The notes beneath the pieces were generated by a model. It saw nothing but the letters and a program-made list of their open reading frames with translations. It was not told where the DNA came from and did no database searches. From JAVBQG01 sp031549185 (GTDB taxonomy: Bacteria > Synergistota > Synergistia > Synergistales > Synergistaceae), in contig JAVBQG010000043.1 in assembly GCA_031549185.1 (NCBI GenBank), forward strand, positions 1-64,000: a stretch of 64,000 nt of DNA, read 5' to 3'. Below are positions 1-8,721 of this stretch, in pieces; position 1 is the first letter of the stretch, and each line of letters starts with the position of its first letter. Both the position numbers and the translations under genes were made by a program.

Positions 1-297
1 AACTGCTTCGACGATCTAAAAAACCAGATGGACATGAAGCGCCTGCGTGTGCACAGCTCCGCGGCAATGGACGGACGCATCTTCGTTCAGTTTCTGGCGC
101 TCATCCTGATCTGCGGTCTGAGGGAAACGCTTCGGGAGGACGATGTTTTGAAAAACCTCACCGCGCGCGAGATCATGGAGGCGATGGAGACTTATGCAAA
201 AATCACATACTCCGGACATTATGGAGCGCTTTACACGGAAGCGAGTCCTTTGCAGAGAAAAATCATGAACGCTTTCGGAGGGATGCTTCCGGCATAG
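1..297 (+). CDS. IS1634/IS4-type transposase, C-terminal fragment (cut by window edge)
   Basis: The frame is open from base 1 to the TAG at 295-297 and gives 98 residues. It contains KNQMDMKRLRVHSSAAMDGR followed by a hydrophobic FVQFLALIL stretch. From memory of the family this is the conserved end of the DDE transposase domain of IS1634-like elements, where DM-RLRVHS-A--GR-F--F-ALI is typical. The catalytic residues lie upstream, outside the window, so intactness cannot be judged. The element's right terminal repeat should lie shortly after the stop, but without the left end it cannot be confirmed. An ATG at 28 is only an internal methionine. Family confidence is good; exact IS name unknown. 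Confidence 0.72.
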   Translation, partial: NCFDDLKNQMDMKRLRVHSSAAMDGRIFVQFLALILICGLRETLREDDVLKNLTAREIMEAMETYAKITYSGHYGALYTEASPLQRKIMNAFGGMLPA

Positions 298-494
298 TTA
301 CATTTTTCGGGAAATCAGGATTGAAACCCTACTCCGGATCCTTGAAGGACATCATCTTCCAGACGGCCGCGTCGTTCGCCATCGCAAATCCTTGCCGGAT
401 TTCCCTTTCTGGAGTAGTCTATCCAAGTCGTTTTGAGGAGCAGGCTTCGCGGTTGGACTAAAAACGAACGTTCCTTGCCTTGGGAGGTTTTTTC
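298..494. other. Spacer with likely gene debris between the IS end and the DMT gene
   Basis: No intact gene is seen. On the minus strand a short frame (about 422 down to 337) ends in AMANDAAVWKMMSFKDPE before a stop. This looks like the C-terminus of a real protein but has no start or upstream coding sequence, so it may be a remnant left by the insertion. A loose inverted repeat, CTACTCC (329-335) and GGAGTAG (411-417), flanks this stretch. A clear Shine-Dalgarno, GGGAGG at 482-487, belongs to the following gene. Confidence 0.35.
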
Positions 495-1439
495 ATGCCT
501 GTATGGGGTCTTGTGCTTTGTCTGCTCACCGCCACGCTCTGGGCGGTTTCGCCCATTTTGATAAAGGAGAGCATGAAGTCCGCCGGGGCGAACGAAGTCA
601 ACCCGATACGCTCCATCGGTTTCTTCGTTACGATGTCCGCCATTTTATTGGCGACGAAACCCGAACACATACCGGCGGTGACGCTGTACCAATTTCTCGC
701 GCTGTTGGCGAACGTAGGACTCTCGAACGCGGTGGGCGACCAGCTTTACATTCATTCGATCCGAATCATCGGAGCCAGCCTCGCCGTGTCGATCGGTTGT
801 GCGTACCCCCTCGTCTCGACGTTTTTCTCCATCTGGGTGCTCGGGGAACACATCACGCTGCTCGTATGGATCGGGACCATCGCGATCATCGCGGGACTTA
901 TCGTCATTCAATACGCCAGTACAAAAAAATCGCAGAAGAGAGAGTCGGACGAGATAGAGGCGACGCGGAGGAAAGACGCGAAGCGAATGTTGAGGGGCTT
1001 TCTTCTCGCCGTGGCCGCCGCCCTCTGCTGGGGGGCAAACATACCGTTCACCAAGAGCATTCTCGTTGCGGGCGGCTGGACGCCGGTCGAATATTATTTC
1101 ATTCGAAGCGTGGTATTCCTGATCATCATATGGAGCATGAGAGCGATACACCACTTGAAGTTCAGGAATTTCAAAGCAAGTATCATCCCACTGGCAAAAA
1201 TCTCGCTCAGAGCTTGGCTCGCGCTTCTGGCGGGAGGCACCATCGCGTTCGCGATCGGTGGGCTTTCGTTCGCCGTGTGTATCAACTCTCTCCCCGTCTC
1301 GGTCGTCACGCCGATCACGGCGGCGAGCCCTTTTATCACGGTGTTGCTCGCACGCGCCATCCACAAGGAGAAGCTGAGCCGGTTGCAGATTACGGGCGTG
1401 ACGTTCGTTATCGTCGGATCGGTCGCCGTCAGCCTGTGA
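495..1439 (+). CDS. EamA/DMT-superfamily membrane transporter
   Basis: The 314-residue protein is almost wholly hydrophobic, with about ten predicted membrane helices arranged as two EamA-type halves joined by a charged cytoplasmic loop (KKSQKRESDEIEATRRKDAKR, about residues 147-167). Proteins of this fold export amino acids or other small metabolites; the substrate cannot be read from sequence. I start at the ATG at 495 because GGGAGG lies eight bases upstream; the in-frame TTG at 480 precedes that site. The gene stands alone on the plus strand, and its last 11 bases overlap the 3' end of the convergent gene ending at 1429. No terminator is visible between them. Confidence 0.85.
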   Translation: MPVWGLVLCLLTATLWAVSPILIKESMKSAGANEVNPIRSIGFFVTMSAILLATKPEHIPAVTLYQFLALLANVGLSNAVGDQLYIHSIRIIGASLAVSIGCAYPLVSTFFSIWVLGEHITLLVWIGTIAIIAGLIVIQYASTKKSQKRESDEIEATRRKDAKRMLRGFLLAVAAALCWGANIPFTKSILVAGGWTPVEYYFIRSVVFLIIIWSMRAIHHLKFRNFKASIIPLAKISLRAWLALLAGGTIAFAIGGLSFAVCINSLPVSVVTPITAASPFITVLLARAIHKEKLSRLQITGVTFVIVGSVAVSL

Positions 1440-1851
1440 TGTCGACGCTGTGTTTCGGCCCGCTCTTCTTGGGGGTAATCCGTTGCGACGAGGGCATCTC
1501 CGGCACTTCGTCGGATCGGATCGAAAGGGGCGCCGAAGTGGATAAACCCTGCACGATGTTCACGACCGTGCTGTGTATGACGTCCAGATCCTCCGAGGTC
1601 AGTTGCTCCATGCTCGCAGGCGGGCGCGGTTCTCCCCGCAATTGGTACCAGTCGTCGAGGATGCTCTCGACGCCGTCCATAAACTCCACTGAAGTCTCGG
1701 CAAACTGGCGTTCGTAATACTCGATCAACTCCGCATTTTCGTTCTGCTTTGCCATATCGATCCGCGCAGTGAGGGTGTCGAGCTTCGTGATAAGCTCGTC
1801 CGTATTTTTTGCACTCGCTCTGATACGCTCTTCGATCTCCACCTTGTTCAC
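1429..1851 (-). CDS. Small acidic helical (coiled-coil) protein, function unknown
   Basis: GTG start at 1851, 140 residues. The first about 85 residues are charged and heptad-like (EERIRASAKNTDELITKLDT onward), suggesting a coiled coil. The tail is proline/serine rich and looks disordered (TPKKSGPKHSVDITG). No signal peptide, membrane helix or catalytic motif is visible. It begins nine bases past the stop of the LpxB-like gene; AAGGAG inside that gene's end can serve as its ribosome site. A longer frame running up to 2367 is only read-through in the wrong frame of the neighbour. It is the last gene of the lapA-to-here operon. I do not recognise the family. Confidence 0.6.
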   Translation of the reverse strand: MNKVEIEERIRASAKNTDELITKLDTLTARIDMAKQNENAELIEYYERQFAETSVEFMDGVESILDDWYQLRGEPRPPASMEQLTSEDLDVIHSTVVNIVQGLSTSAPLSIRSDEVPEMPSSQRITPKKSGPKHSVDITG

Positions 1852-1862
1852 GAACAACCCCC

Positions 1863-3077
1863 CTACTCCTTCGTCCAGCTTGCGATTCTCTCCGCCAATT
1901 TGATCGAAGCGCCGCGTTCGTGCGTCAACTCCCAGAAAACGCGCGAAATCCCCTGCATGCGCTCCGGATCCCCAAGCAGCCCAATTGCCTCTTTCGCCAC
2001 ATCCTCTGCTTTGAAGATGCCGCGTATCTCCGGCGCAACCACCCTGCCGGCCATGCGATTGGGCAGACAGAGGTACGGCGTTTTTTTGTTCAAATGCATG
2101 ATATACCGTTTCTTCATTTTTTTCACGCCCGGCAGCCAGAGGGGCAGGATGCCCGGCAGGCCGTCGAGCGGGTATTCCTCCGCGCGATCGAGGGGGAGCA
2201 CCATGATAAAAGGAACGTAGAGCGCCGCCGCCTGTAGGTTGTTCGTGCCGGGAACGGCTATTGCAAATTTCGCGCAGTTGAGAATCTCCAGGGTTTTGTC
2301 TCGCAGAACCGTGGCCCGCCGGCCATTGCCGAGGTCGATCGCGCGGACGCGCTCGTTTCCGTGCCACGTAATACCGACGTCGTTCAGGGCTTTTTGCAGC
2401 AGCTCTTCTTTCACGGTCGGCGCAAGGGGAAAAAACACACGATGATCCGGAAATCGATCAAGAACCAGAGAGACGATCCGTGCGAAAAACGGGACGCCCT
2501 CGCAGTATTCGATCGGCCGGCTACCGGAGAGACATACGATCACCGGCTCATCCGCCGCAAGGCCCAATTCGTGCCGCGTCTCCTCCTCCGTCTCCCGCAC
2601 TACGACACTGTCCAACGCCAGGTGTCCGACGCGCTCGAATCGATCGCGGGGAAAGTCCATCAGCGCAAATCTTTGCTCGGACCCAACATCGGGGACAAAG
2701 AAGCGCTCGACGAAACGCGGCCATCTCGGGCGCTTGGCATAACCCCAGAGGGTTGCCTTCAATCGCCTCGAAAGATAGACTGAGAAGAAGAAATCGCCCC
2801 CCAGGTGCAGGACGAGCTTTTTCCCCTCTTTCTGCGTCGAGAGAAGTTCGCCGATCTGCCCGATGCGAACGCAACGGTCGACGCCCTCGACGGCGGCGCC
2901 GTACGAGACCTCCGCGCCGCTCGCGTACGGGCATGGGACGATCACCACCGTGATCCGGCATCCCCAGACGCGGCTGCGCACCTCGCGCACGACGGGCGTC
3001 ACCCACCCGGCGATCTCGCCGGGCGAATTTGCCGTAATATAGAGATCAAGGAAGCGAGGGAAAGATTGCGCGGTCAT
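1863..3077 (-). CDS. LpxB-like glycosyltransferase (lipid-A-disaccharide synthase related)
   Basis: 404 residues with the GT-B architecture of the GT19 family. The N-terminus reads LYITANSPGEIAGWVTPVV, the equivalent of the A-GE-SGD opening of LpxB. The C-terminal half carries VPGTNNLQAAALYVPFIMVL, matching the donor-site GT-T-E-A--G-P segment. LpxB joins UDP-diacylglucosamine and lipid X in the Raetz pathway at the inner membrane. No other lpx gene is in the window, and the acceptor-site residues diverge, so I call it only LpxB-related. ATG start at 3077, 16 bases after the upstream stop, with a weak ribosome site. It sits in a leftward operon with recJ and relA. Confidence 0.7.
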   Translation of the reverse strand: MTAQSFPRFLDLYITANSPGEIAGWVTPVVREVRSRVWGCRITVVIVPCPYASGAEVSYGAAVEGVDRCVRIGQIGELLSTQKEGKKLVLHLGGDFFFSVYLSRRLKATLWGYAKRPRWPRFVERFFVPDVGSEQRFALMDFPRDRFERVGHLALDSVVVRETEEETRHELGLAADEPVIVCLSGSRPIEYCEGVPFFARIVSLVLDRFPDHRVFFPLAPTVKEELLQKALNDVGITWHGNERVRAIDLGNGRRATVLRDKTLEILNCAKFAIAVPGTNNLQAAALYVPFIMVLPLDRAEEYPLDGLPGILPLWLPGVKKMKKRYIMHLNKKTPYLCLPNRMAGRVVAPEIRGIFKAEDVAKEAIGLLGDPERMQGISRVFWELTHERGASIKLAERIASWTKE

Positions 3078-3093
3078 CGAGTCTTTTGCCGGC

Positions 3094-3723
3094 TCAGCGT
3101 GGCCAGAAAGGGTTCAGCGCCCTCTCCTCGCCGATTGTGGTGTCGGGGCCGTGCCCAGGGTACACCCTTATGTTCTCGTCGAAACGCTCGAGCTTTTTCA
3201 ACGAATCGAGCAGAATTCGCTCGTCGCCCCCAGGCAGGTCCGAGCGCCCGACGCTACGCGCGAAGAGCGTATCTCCCGAGATCAAAAGGGCGTCCGCATC
3301 CTCCTCGATGTAGAAACAACACCCGCCGCGCGTGTGCCCCGGCGTATGCAGGACGGATATTTTCATGCCGCCCACAGTGATCACATCACCGTCCCCCAGC
3401 AAACGATCCGCGCCGTCGAAGACAGCCGGCTGTCCCATCTCCCCGGAGAGATTCTCGTTTGCGTTCGTGAGGCAATCGGCGTCCTCCATGTGGATCGCGA
3501 CGCCCTCCGACGCGAAGTTACGCAACTCCCCCACACCCATGATATGGTCCCCATGTCCGTGCGTCAGCAAAATCCATCGCAGCGAAAGCCCCTCCGATTG
3601 CACGAACTGTCTCACTTCCGTCGTATCGCCGCCGGGATCGACGACGATCGCGTCCTTTGTATCGCTCCACACGAGGTAGCAGTTCGTCCACAGAAAACCG
3701 AGCGGAAAACGTTTGATATTCAA
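3094..3723 (-). CDS. Metallo-beta-lactamase-fold hydrolase (glyoxalase II-like)
   Basis: 209 residues with the complete metal-binding set of the fold: THGHGDH near residue 54, a His in HTPGHTRGG, an Asp in LISGDTLF, and a late YPGHGPDT. This short form resembles hydroxyacylglutathione-hydrolase-like proteins that cleave thioesters or act on other small esters; glutathione use is not implied. The start is a TTG at 3723: AAGGAG lies 11 bases upstream, and an in-frame stop just before it rules out anything longer. It follows dtd after a 111-base gap, probably in the same leftward transcript. Confidence 0.82.
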   Translation of the reverse strand: MNIKRFPLGFLWTNCYLVWSDTKDAIVVDPGGDTTEVRQFVQSEGLSLRWILLTHGHGDHIMGVGELRNFASEGVAIHMEDADCLTNANENLSGEMGQPAVFDGADRLLGDGDVITVGGMKISVLHTPGHTRGGCCFYIEEDADALLISGDTLFARSVGRSDLPGGDERILLDSLKKLERFDENIRVYPGHGPDTTIGEERALNPFWPR

Positions 3724-3834
3724 GACAGGTCACTCTCCTTATATCGAAAACACCCAAGCGGCTGTTTCTTCGGGCGAAGGCGCAGGAATCTCAAAGGCTG
3801 ATGTCTTTGATCTTTCAGGCTCTTTGCGATCAAT

Positions 3835-4281
3835 CTACTTTTCTCTCGTATCGACGATGATCGTCACAGGGCCTTCGTTCACGATTTCAACCTTCATCTC
3901 GGCCCCGAACTCCCCGGTCTCGACTTTAATGTTCATCCTTCCAAGTGCTTCCACAAACGCTCGATACAAGGCATCGCCCAGCGCGGGAGAAGCCGCGCCT
4001 GTGAACGACGGCCTGCGCCCCTTGCGACAGTCAGCATACAGCGTAAACTGGGAGATCGCCAGCGCCTCGCCGCGCATATCGAGGAGAGAGCGGTTCATCT
4101 TCCCCTCTTCGTCGCCGAAGATACGGAGATTCGCGATCTTCTCCGCCATCCAGTCGACATCCGCGTCCGTATCGTCCGGGGCGACGCCGACCAAAAGGCA
4201 GAGCCCTGCGCCTATTTCCCCGATTACTTTATGATCGACGCTGACCCGCGCCGAAGACACCCTCTGCGCTACGATTCTCAT
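3835..4281 (-). CDS. dtd: D-aminoacyl-tRNA deacylase (DTD)
   Basis: 148 residues, the normal length. It begins MRIVAQRVSSARVSVD, carries the SQFTLYADCRKGRRPSF signature in the middle and ends with NEGPVTIIVDTREK, the NxGPVT motif of the family. DTD hydrolyses D-amino acids (and glycine) mischarged on tRNA in the cytoplasm and thus proofreads translation. Start at the ATG at 4281, five bases after the relA stop; the longer frame up to 4365 is relA overlap. The relA-dtd pairing is common in Gram-positive and related genomes and supports both calls. Confidence 0.93.
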   Translation of the reverse strand: MRIVAQRVSSARVSVDHKVIGEIGAGLCLLVGVAPDDTDADVDWMAEKIANLRIFGDEEGKMNRSLLDMRGEALAISQFTLYADCRKGRRPSFTGAASPALGDALYRAFVEALGRMNIKVETGEFGAEMKVEIVNEGPVTIIVDTREK

Positions 4282-4286
4282 AACCC

Positions 4287-6620
4287 TTATCCCCTCGTGA
4301 TCTCGATCATGCCCCGAATGCTGTTGATGCGGGCGATGATTCGATAGAGGTGCTCGAGGTCCCACACTTGCACCTCGATCACGAAGCGCGAGCGCGTCCC
4401 GTTAACCACGTTGCCCCGCAGGTTAACGATGAGGCCGTCGGTCACGCTGATCGCCTGTCCGAGGTCGGCGAAGAGACCGACCCTGTCGGAGGCCTCCACC
4501 TTGAGGCGAGCTGTATAACGGACGTCGCCCTTCTTCCCCCATCTCACCGGGACCCTCTTTTCGGACGGCGTCTTCTCCAGATTCGTGCACTCCTTGCGAT
4601 GGACGGTGATTCCGCGGCTCTGCGTCACGCAGCCGACGACAGCGTCGCCTGGCACCGGGCAACAGCACATCGCGAGCGAGACGAGCACACCGTCCGCACC
4701 CTCCACGACGACGGCGGAATCCACCTCTTTGACGACCTTCGCCGGGGGTTTCTGCATCCCCGCCGCCGTGCCTTCAAGGTCCTTCGCCTTCTGGTGCAGA
4801 ACGCGCGAGAGTACGCCCGATGCGGTCTGATGTCCGTTCCCGACGGATACGATCAGCTCCTCGACTCCGGTATAACCGAGATCGGTCGAAGCCTGGCTAA
4901 GTTGCCCCGTAAACTGATCGAGCGAGACGCTCTCGCCGGGGTGTCTGCGCTGGAGTTCTCGCTCCAGCAGATCCCGCCCTCTCGATAGCTTCTCCTCCCG
5001 CTCCGCCCGGTCGACCTGGCGGAAATACGCGCGTATTTTACTCCGCGTCCTGTTGCCCTTCGCAATCTTGAGCCAGTCCCGCGAAGGCTTGCCTTGCGGC
5101 GAGGTGAGAACGCGCACGATATCCCCGTTCTGAAGGGTGTAATCCATCGGCACAATACGCCCGTTGACCATCGCCCCGACGCACTTGTGTCCGATCTCCG
5201 TGTGGACTGCGTACGCAAAATCGATCGGCGTCGAGCCGCCCGGCACAGAGATAACCTTGCCTTGCGGCGTAAATACGAAGACTTCGGTCGAGAGGACGTC
5301 GGTCTTGATGTGATCGAGAAACTCGGACGGCTCGGAGGTCTCGCTCTGCCCCTCCAGGGCCTGACGAACCCACGCGAGCTTGCGGTCCATGTCGTCGACG
5401 CGGGATTTTTGCTCCTTATACTGCCAGTGCGCCGCGATGCCGTACTCGGCGAGGCGGTGCATCTCCCACGTGCGGATCTGCACCTCGAGCGGTTCGCCAC
5501 TGGGCCCGACGAGCGTCGTGTGCAGGGATTGATACATATTCCCCTTCGGATTCGCGATGTAATCGTCGAACTGCCCCGGTATCGGCTTCCAGATGGTATG
5601 TACGAGGCCGAGGACCTGGTAGCACTCGGCCACCGTCCCCACGATCACGCGCAACGCCAGCAGGTCGTAGACCTGGTCCAGGGAGAGGTTTTTGCGCTGC
5701 ATTTTTTCGTAGATGCTGTAATAGTGTTTGGGGCGTCCGCTGATCTGTACGTCGACGCCCTCTTCCTTCACGCGCTCGGAGAGGATCTCCATCGCCTTTT
5801 TGATGACGGTCTCGCGTTCCGGCATCTTTTTGCGGACACGCCTGCGAATGTCGTAGAACATCTCCGGATCGAGAACGCGAAACGAGAGATCTTCCAGTTC
5901 TCGCTTGATGTGGTAGATGCCCAGGCGGTGCGCGAGGGGTGCGTATATCTCCAGCGTCTCCTGTGCGATCGCGACCTGCTTCTCCCGCTTGTGCGCCTGA
6001 ATGGTGCTCATGTTGTGCAGGCGATCCGCAAGCTTGATCAGAACCACGCGGATATCCTTGGCCATGACGAGGAACATTTTGCGAAGATTCTCGGCCTGAT
6101 AATCGACCACGTTTTTGAAGGGAAGTTTGCCGAGCTTCGTCACGCCGTCGACAAGGGTGGTGACGTCCGATCCGAAACGTTTCTCCAGTTGCTCCGCCGT
6201 GATCTCGGTATCCTCGATGACGTCGTGCAGCAGAGCCGCGATGAGCGTCTGCGTATCGAGCTGCATGTCGGAAAGAACGGCTGCGGCACCGAGCGTGTGA
6301 ACGATGTATGGGTCACCACTGTAGCGTCGCTGCCCGGCGTGGGCTTCCGCGGCGAAGACGAAGGCGTCTCCGACCTGTTTCAAATCCTCTTCCTGCAGGT
6401 AGCGCGACGCCCTCGACCAGAGCTCCTGCCATGCGATGCGCACGTTGGTAACGCGCTGATCCTCGGGAATGCGCCCGATGTAACTCTCCATCATCGTGCG
6501 CATGACGCGGTCGTTTTTGAATTTCAGCGCGGGAGACAAGACCGGCGCCTTCTGTTCTACAGGGGCATGATCCTCCCTCTCCGTCGACAATTCGTTTTTT
6601 GCCCTCTTCTCTTCATCCAT
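4287..6620 (-). CDS. relA/spoT: RelA/SpoT bifunctional (p)ppGpp synthetase/hydrolase
   Basis: 777 residues with the full long-RSH layout. The HD hydrolase domain has H108, the HD pair at 132-133 in ALLHDVIEDTE, and LIKLADRLHNM at 194-204. The synthetase domain runs from about 270 to 400 (RPKHYYSIYEKMQRK; AEYGIAAHWQYKEQ). A TGS domain follows (VFVFTPQGKVISVPGGSTPIDFAYAVHTEIG), then a Cys-containing zinc-finger/helical region (LAMCCCPVPGD) and a C-terminal ACT domain. Both catalytic halves look intact, so it should make and degrade the stringent alarmone. ATG start, 11 bases after the recJ stop, with a weak ribosome site; it is probably translationally linked to recJ. Confidence 0.97.
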   Translation of the reverse strand: MDEEKRAKNELSTEREDHAPVEQKAPVLSPALKFKNDRVMRTMMESYIGRIPEDQRVTNVRIAWQELWSRASRYLQEEDLKQVGDAFVFAAEAHAGQRRYSGDPYIVHTLGAAAVLSDMQLDTQTLIAALLHDVIEDTEITAEQLEKRFGSDVTTLVDGVTKLGKLPFKNVVDYQAENLRKMFLVMAKDIRVVLIKLADRLHNMSTIQAHKREKQVAIAQETLEIYAPLAHRLGIYHIKRELEDLSFRVLDPEMFYDIRRRVRKKMPERETVIKKAMEILSERVKEEGVDVQISGRPKHYYSIYEKMQRKNLSLDQVYDLLALRVIVGTVAECYQVLGLVHTIWKPIPGQFDDYIANPKGNMYQSLHTTLVGPSGEPLEVQIRTWEMHRLAEYGIAAHWQYKEQKSRVDDMDRKLAWVRQALEGQSETSEPSEFLDHIKTDVLSTEVFVFTPQGKVISVPGGSTPIDFAYAVHTEIGHKCVGAMVNGRIVPMDYTLQNGDIVRVLTSPQGKPSRDWLKIAKGNRTRSKIRAYFRQVDRAEREEKLSRGRDLLERELQRRHPGESVSLDQFTGQLSQASTDLGYTGVEELIVSVGNGHQTASGVLSRVLHQKAKDLEGTAAGMQKPPAKVVKEVDSAVVVEGADGVLVSLAMCCCPVPGDAVVGCVTQSRGITVHRKECTNLEKTPSEKRVPVRWGKKGDVRYTARLKVEASDRVGLFADLGQAISVTDGLIVNLRGNVVNGTRSRFVIEVQVWDLEHLYRIIARINSIRGMIEITRG

Positions 6621-6631
6621 TCGATATCGCC

Positions 6632-8311
6632 CTACGCCGCCGGCATTACGATTTTTTCCAGCACGAGTTGAAGGTTCTCACTGCAACGCCAGAAGTCGAT
6701 CCGCGGTTTGTACACCCAACCGGAAGGAGCGCGATCGGCGTTGAGAAGATGCTCACCGCTGAAACCCAGCAGTGCGCACCCCTCCACGAAAATGCGGACG
6801 TGATTGCCCTTCCGTCCCAAGGGCTCGGCACAAATATTCCCCTCCTGAGAACAGTAGAGCAATGGGTGAGAGTTGCCGACGCCGAACGGGCCGAGCTTCT
6901 CCGCCTCTTTCCATGAGGGGATGTCGAGGTTGGCGGGCGACCAGCGGAGGATATCCTGCTTTTCCTGCGGCAGGCTGGCACCGGCCAGGATTTTCTCCAA
7001 ACGGGAGCGAACGCCCGGCCATCTGTCGCTCTCCACGCTGAAACCGGCTGCCATGCGATGGCCGCCCCAGCTCATAAGCTCCTCGGAGATTTCATCCAGC
7101 ATCGCCTCAGCATCCCCGCCGGGGGGGACGCGAAGTGTGCCCCGTACGATCGAACGCTGCGCCGGAGCCGCGAGCACCACGGGGATGTCTCTCTGGGCGC
7201 AGATCCGGCTCGCTACGCTGCTCAACACGCCCGCCGGCCAGTCCTCCCCATAAAGAACGTGCCTGAAAGCGGAGTTCCCCCCGATCGCCGACTCGACATC
7301 GCTCACGATCTTCGTCGACATATCGCGGCGTTTTTGATTGAGATTGATCAGCGTCGCGACGTGTTCCTCGATGTCGCCGCTGGGGAAAAAAATCTTCATT
7401 GCGAGATCCGCTAGTTCGAGGCGTCCAGCCGCATTCAGGCAGGGAATCAGGCGCATCGCCAGCGAGTCCGTGTCGAGCGCCGATATGTCGATGCACATTC
7501 CCCTCATCAGGGAAGCAAGCCCACGTCTCGGAGAGACGCGCATCATGCGGATGCCCTCTCGGACGATCGCCCGGTTGGCGGGTGAAGTCATAGGAACGCA
7601 GTCCGCAACGGTTGCGAGCGCCGTAATATCGAGGCGCTGCATAAGCCAGTCGCGAGGCGCCAGCTCGTTCTTCCACGCCCAGCTCCAGACCACACCCGCC
7701 GCACAGAGGCTGCGGGCAAGGTCATTTCCGTCAATGTGCGGGTTGATCAGGGCCTCGCTCGACGCAAAATCTCCTCTGGCAAGGTGGTGATCGAAAATAA
7801 TTACGGGGATTCCTTTGGAGCGGGCGACAGCCGCAGCTTCCGTGCTCTGCGTACCGCAGTCGACAACCACGAGAAGGTCGCAGTGACGCTTCGTCCTGGC
7901 GATGGTTTCCACTACGTCGGGGTGAAAACCGTAGCCCTGATTGAATCGGTGCGGAATATAATAGCGGACGCTCGCTCCCCTGAGCAGGGCGAGCTCCATC
8001 ATGAAGGTCGTCGCTGCGATGCCGTCGACATCATAGTCCCCGTAGACGACGACATTACTCCCTTCTCCGATGGACGACCAAGCGGCACGTGCTGCCCCCA
8101 CGGCCGAACCAAGGTCGATCTGCCCAAGCCAGCAGTCGAGGTCGGGCGAAAGCCAGACCTTGCGCCCCTCGTCCGCGGAATCAGGCGTCACTCCCTTCAT
8201 CCAGAGAAGTGAGGCAAGAAACGGGGAACAGCATAATTCCGAAGCCAGGTTTTCTACGGGGCCCTCCGGCTCCCATACCCGGAGGCTCTCTTCGCTGCAG
8301 GACGGAATCAA
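6632..8311 (-). CDS. recJ: Single-stranded-DNA-specific exonuclease RecJ
   Basis: 559 residues, typical for RecJ. It carries the DHH-family motifs: VVVYGDYDVDGIAATTF (Asp92, 94, 96), VVDCGT, and IIFDHHLARGD around residue 177. The DHHA1 domain follows (GGHRMAAGFSVE) and a C-terminal OB-like region. RecJ degrades 5'-tailed single strands during recombination and mismatch or base repair. The start is a TTG at 8311 whose last two bases plus the following A form the TGA stop of the upstream gene (TTGA overlap), indicating translational coupling. Confidence 0.93.
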   Translation of the reverse strand: MIPSCSEESLRVWEPEGPVENLASELCCSPFLASLLWMKGVTPDSADEGRKVWLSPDLDCWLGQIDLGSAVGAARAAWSSIGEGSNVVVYGDYDVDGIAATTFMMELALLRGASVRYYIPHRFNQGYGFHPDVVETIARTKRHCDLLVVVDCGTQSTEAAAVARSKGIPVIIFDHHLARGDFASSEALINPHIDGNDLARSLCAAGVVWSWAWKNELAPRDWLMQRLDITALATVADCVPMTSPANRAIVREGIRMMRVSPRRGLASLMRGMCIDISALDTDSLAMRLIPCLNAAGRLELADLAMKIFFPSGDIEEHVATLINLNQKRRDMSTKIVSDVESAIGGNSAFRHVLYGEDWPAGVLSSVASRICAQRDIPVVLAAPAQRSIVRGTLRVPPGGDAEAMLDEISEELMSWGGHRMAAGFSVESDRWPGVRSRLEKILAGASLPQEKQDILRWSPANLDIPSWKEAEKLGPFGVGNSHPLLYCSQEGNICAEPLGRKGNHVRIFVEGCALLGFSGEHLLNADRAPSGWVYKPRIDFWRCSENLQLVLEKIVMPAA

Positions 8312-8721
8312 CCGGACATCCGCTCCGTTTCCCCCGCGCCCGACGACTCAGAAGCAGATGGCATCGGCTCGTCCGCCAGCCCGACATATGGTTTTCCCAC
8401 GATGGCGTATTCTGATTGCGAACCGACTCTTCCGATTGCAGAGAGAAGGGAGGATTTTTCCTCCTCCAGAGCGGCAATTTTTTTATCCCTGTCCTTTATT
8501 TGGGAGCGGTATTTCGCGCGGAGTTCAAGAGAGGCAAAGAGAGAGAAAGTCCACATAATGACGGCGCCGACCGAAAAAAGAAGAACCTCCCAGACTCCCT
8601 GCGGAAAGACATGTTCGAATACAAAAAAACGGACGGTGACCTCACCGACATTTTGAAAAACATATATCGCAGCCAGCAACATCGACGCAGCTATGGCAAG
8701 AGCGTAGCTCCTCATGATCAT
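8308..8721 (-). CDS. LapA-domain small membrane protein
   Basis: 137 residues. Two membrane helices (about 5-22 and 43-62) enclose the VTVRFFVFEHVFPQGVWEVLLFSVGAVI stretch typical of the LapA/DUF1049 domain. A charged cytoplasmic coiled coil follows (about 66-98), then a polar tail. In E. coli, LapA/YciS partners LapB in controlling lipopolysaccharide synthesis; here no lapB is adjacent, so the role is unproven. GGAGGGGG precedes two candidate ATGs, at 8721 (used) and 8715; the latter has the better spacing. It is first in the leftward operon to recJ and relA. Confidence 0.75.
   Translation of the reverse strand: MIMRSYALAIAASMLLAAIYVFQNVGEVTVRFFVFEHVFPQGVWEVLLFSVGAVIMWTFSLFASLELRAKYRSQIKDRDKKIAALEEEKSSLLSAIGRVGSQSEYAIVGKPYVGLADEPMPSASESSGAGETERMSG

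Noticed and set aside
5094..6671. 525-codon open frame on the plus strand
   Set aside because: Antisense to relA/spoT; no ribosome site or motif.
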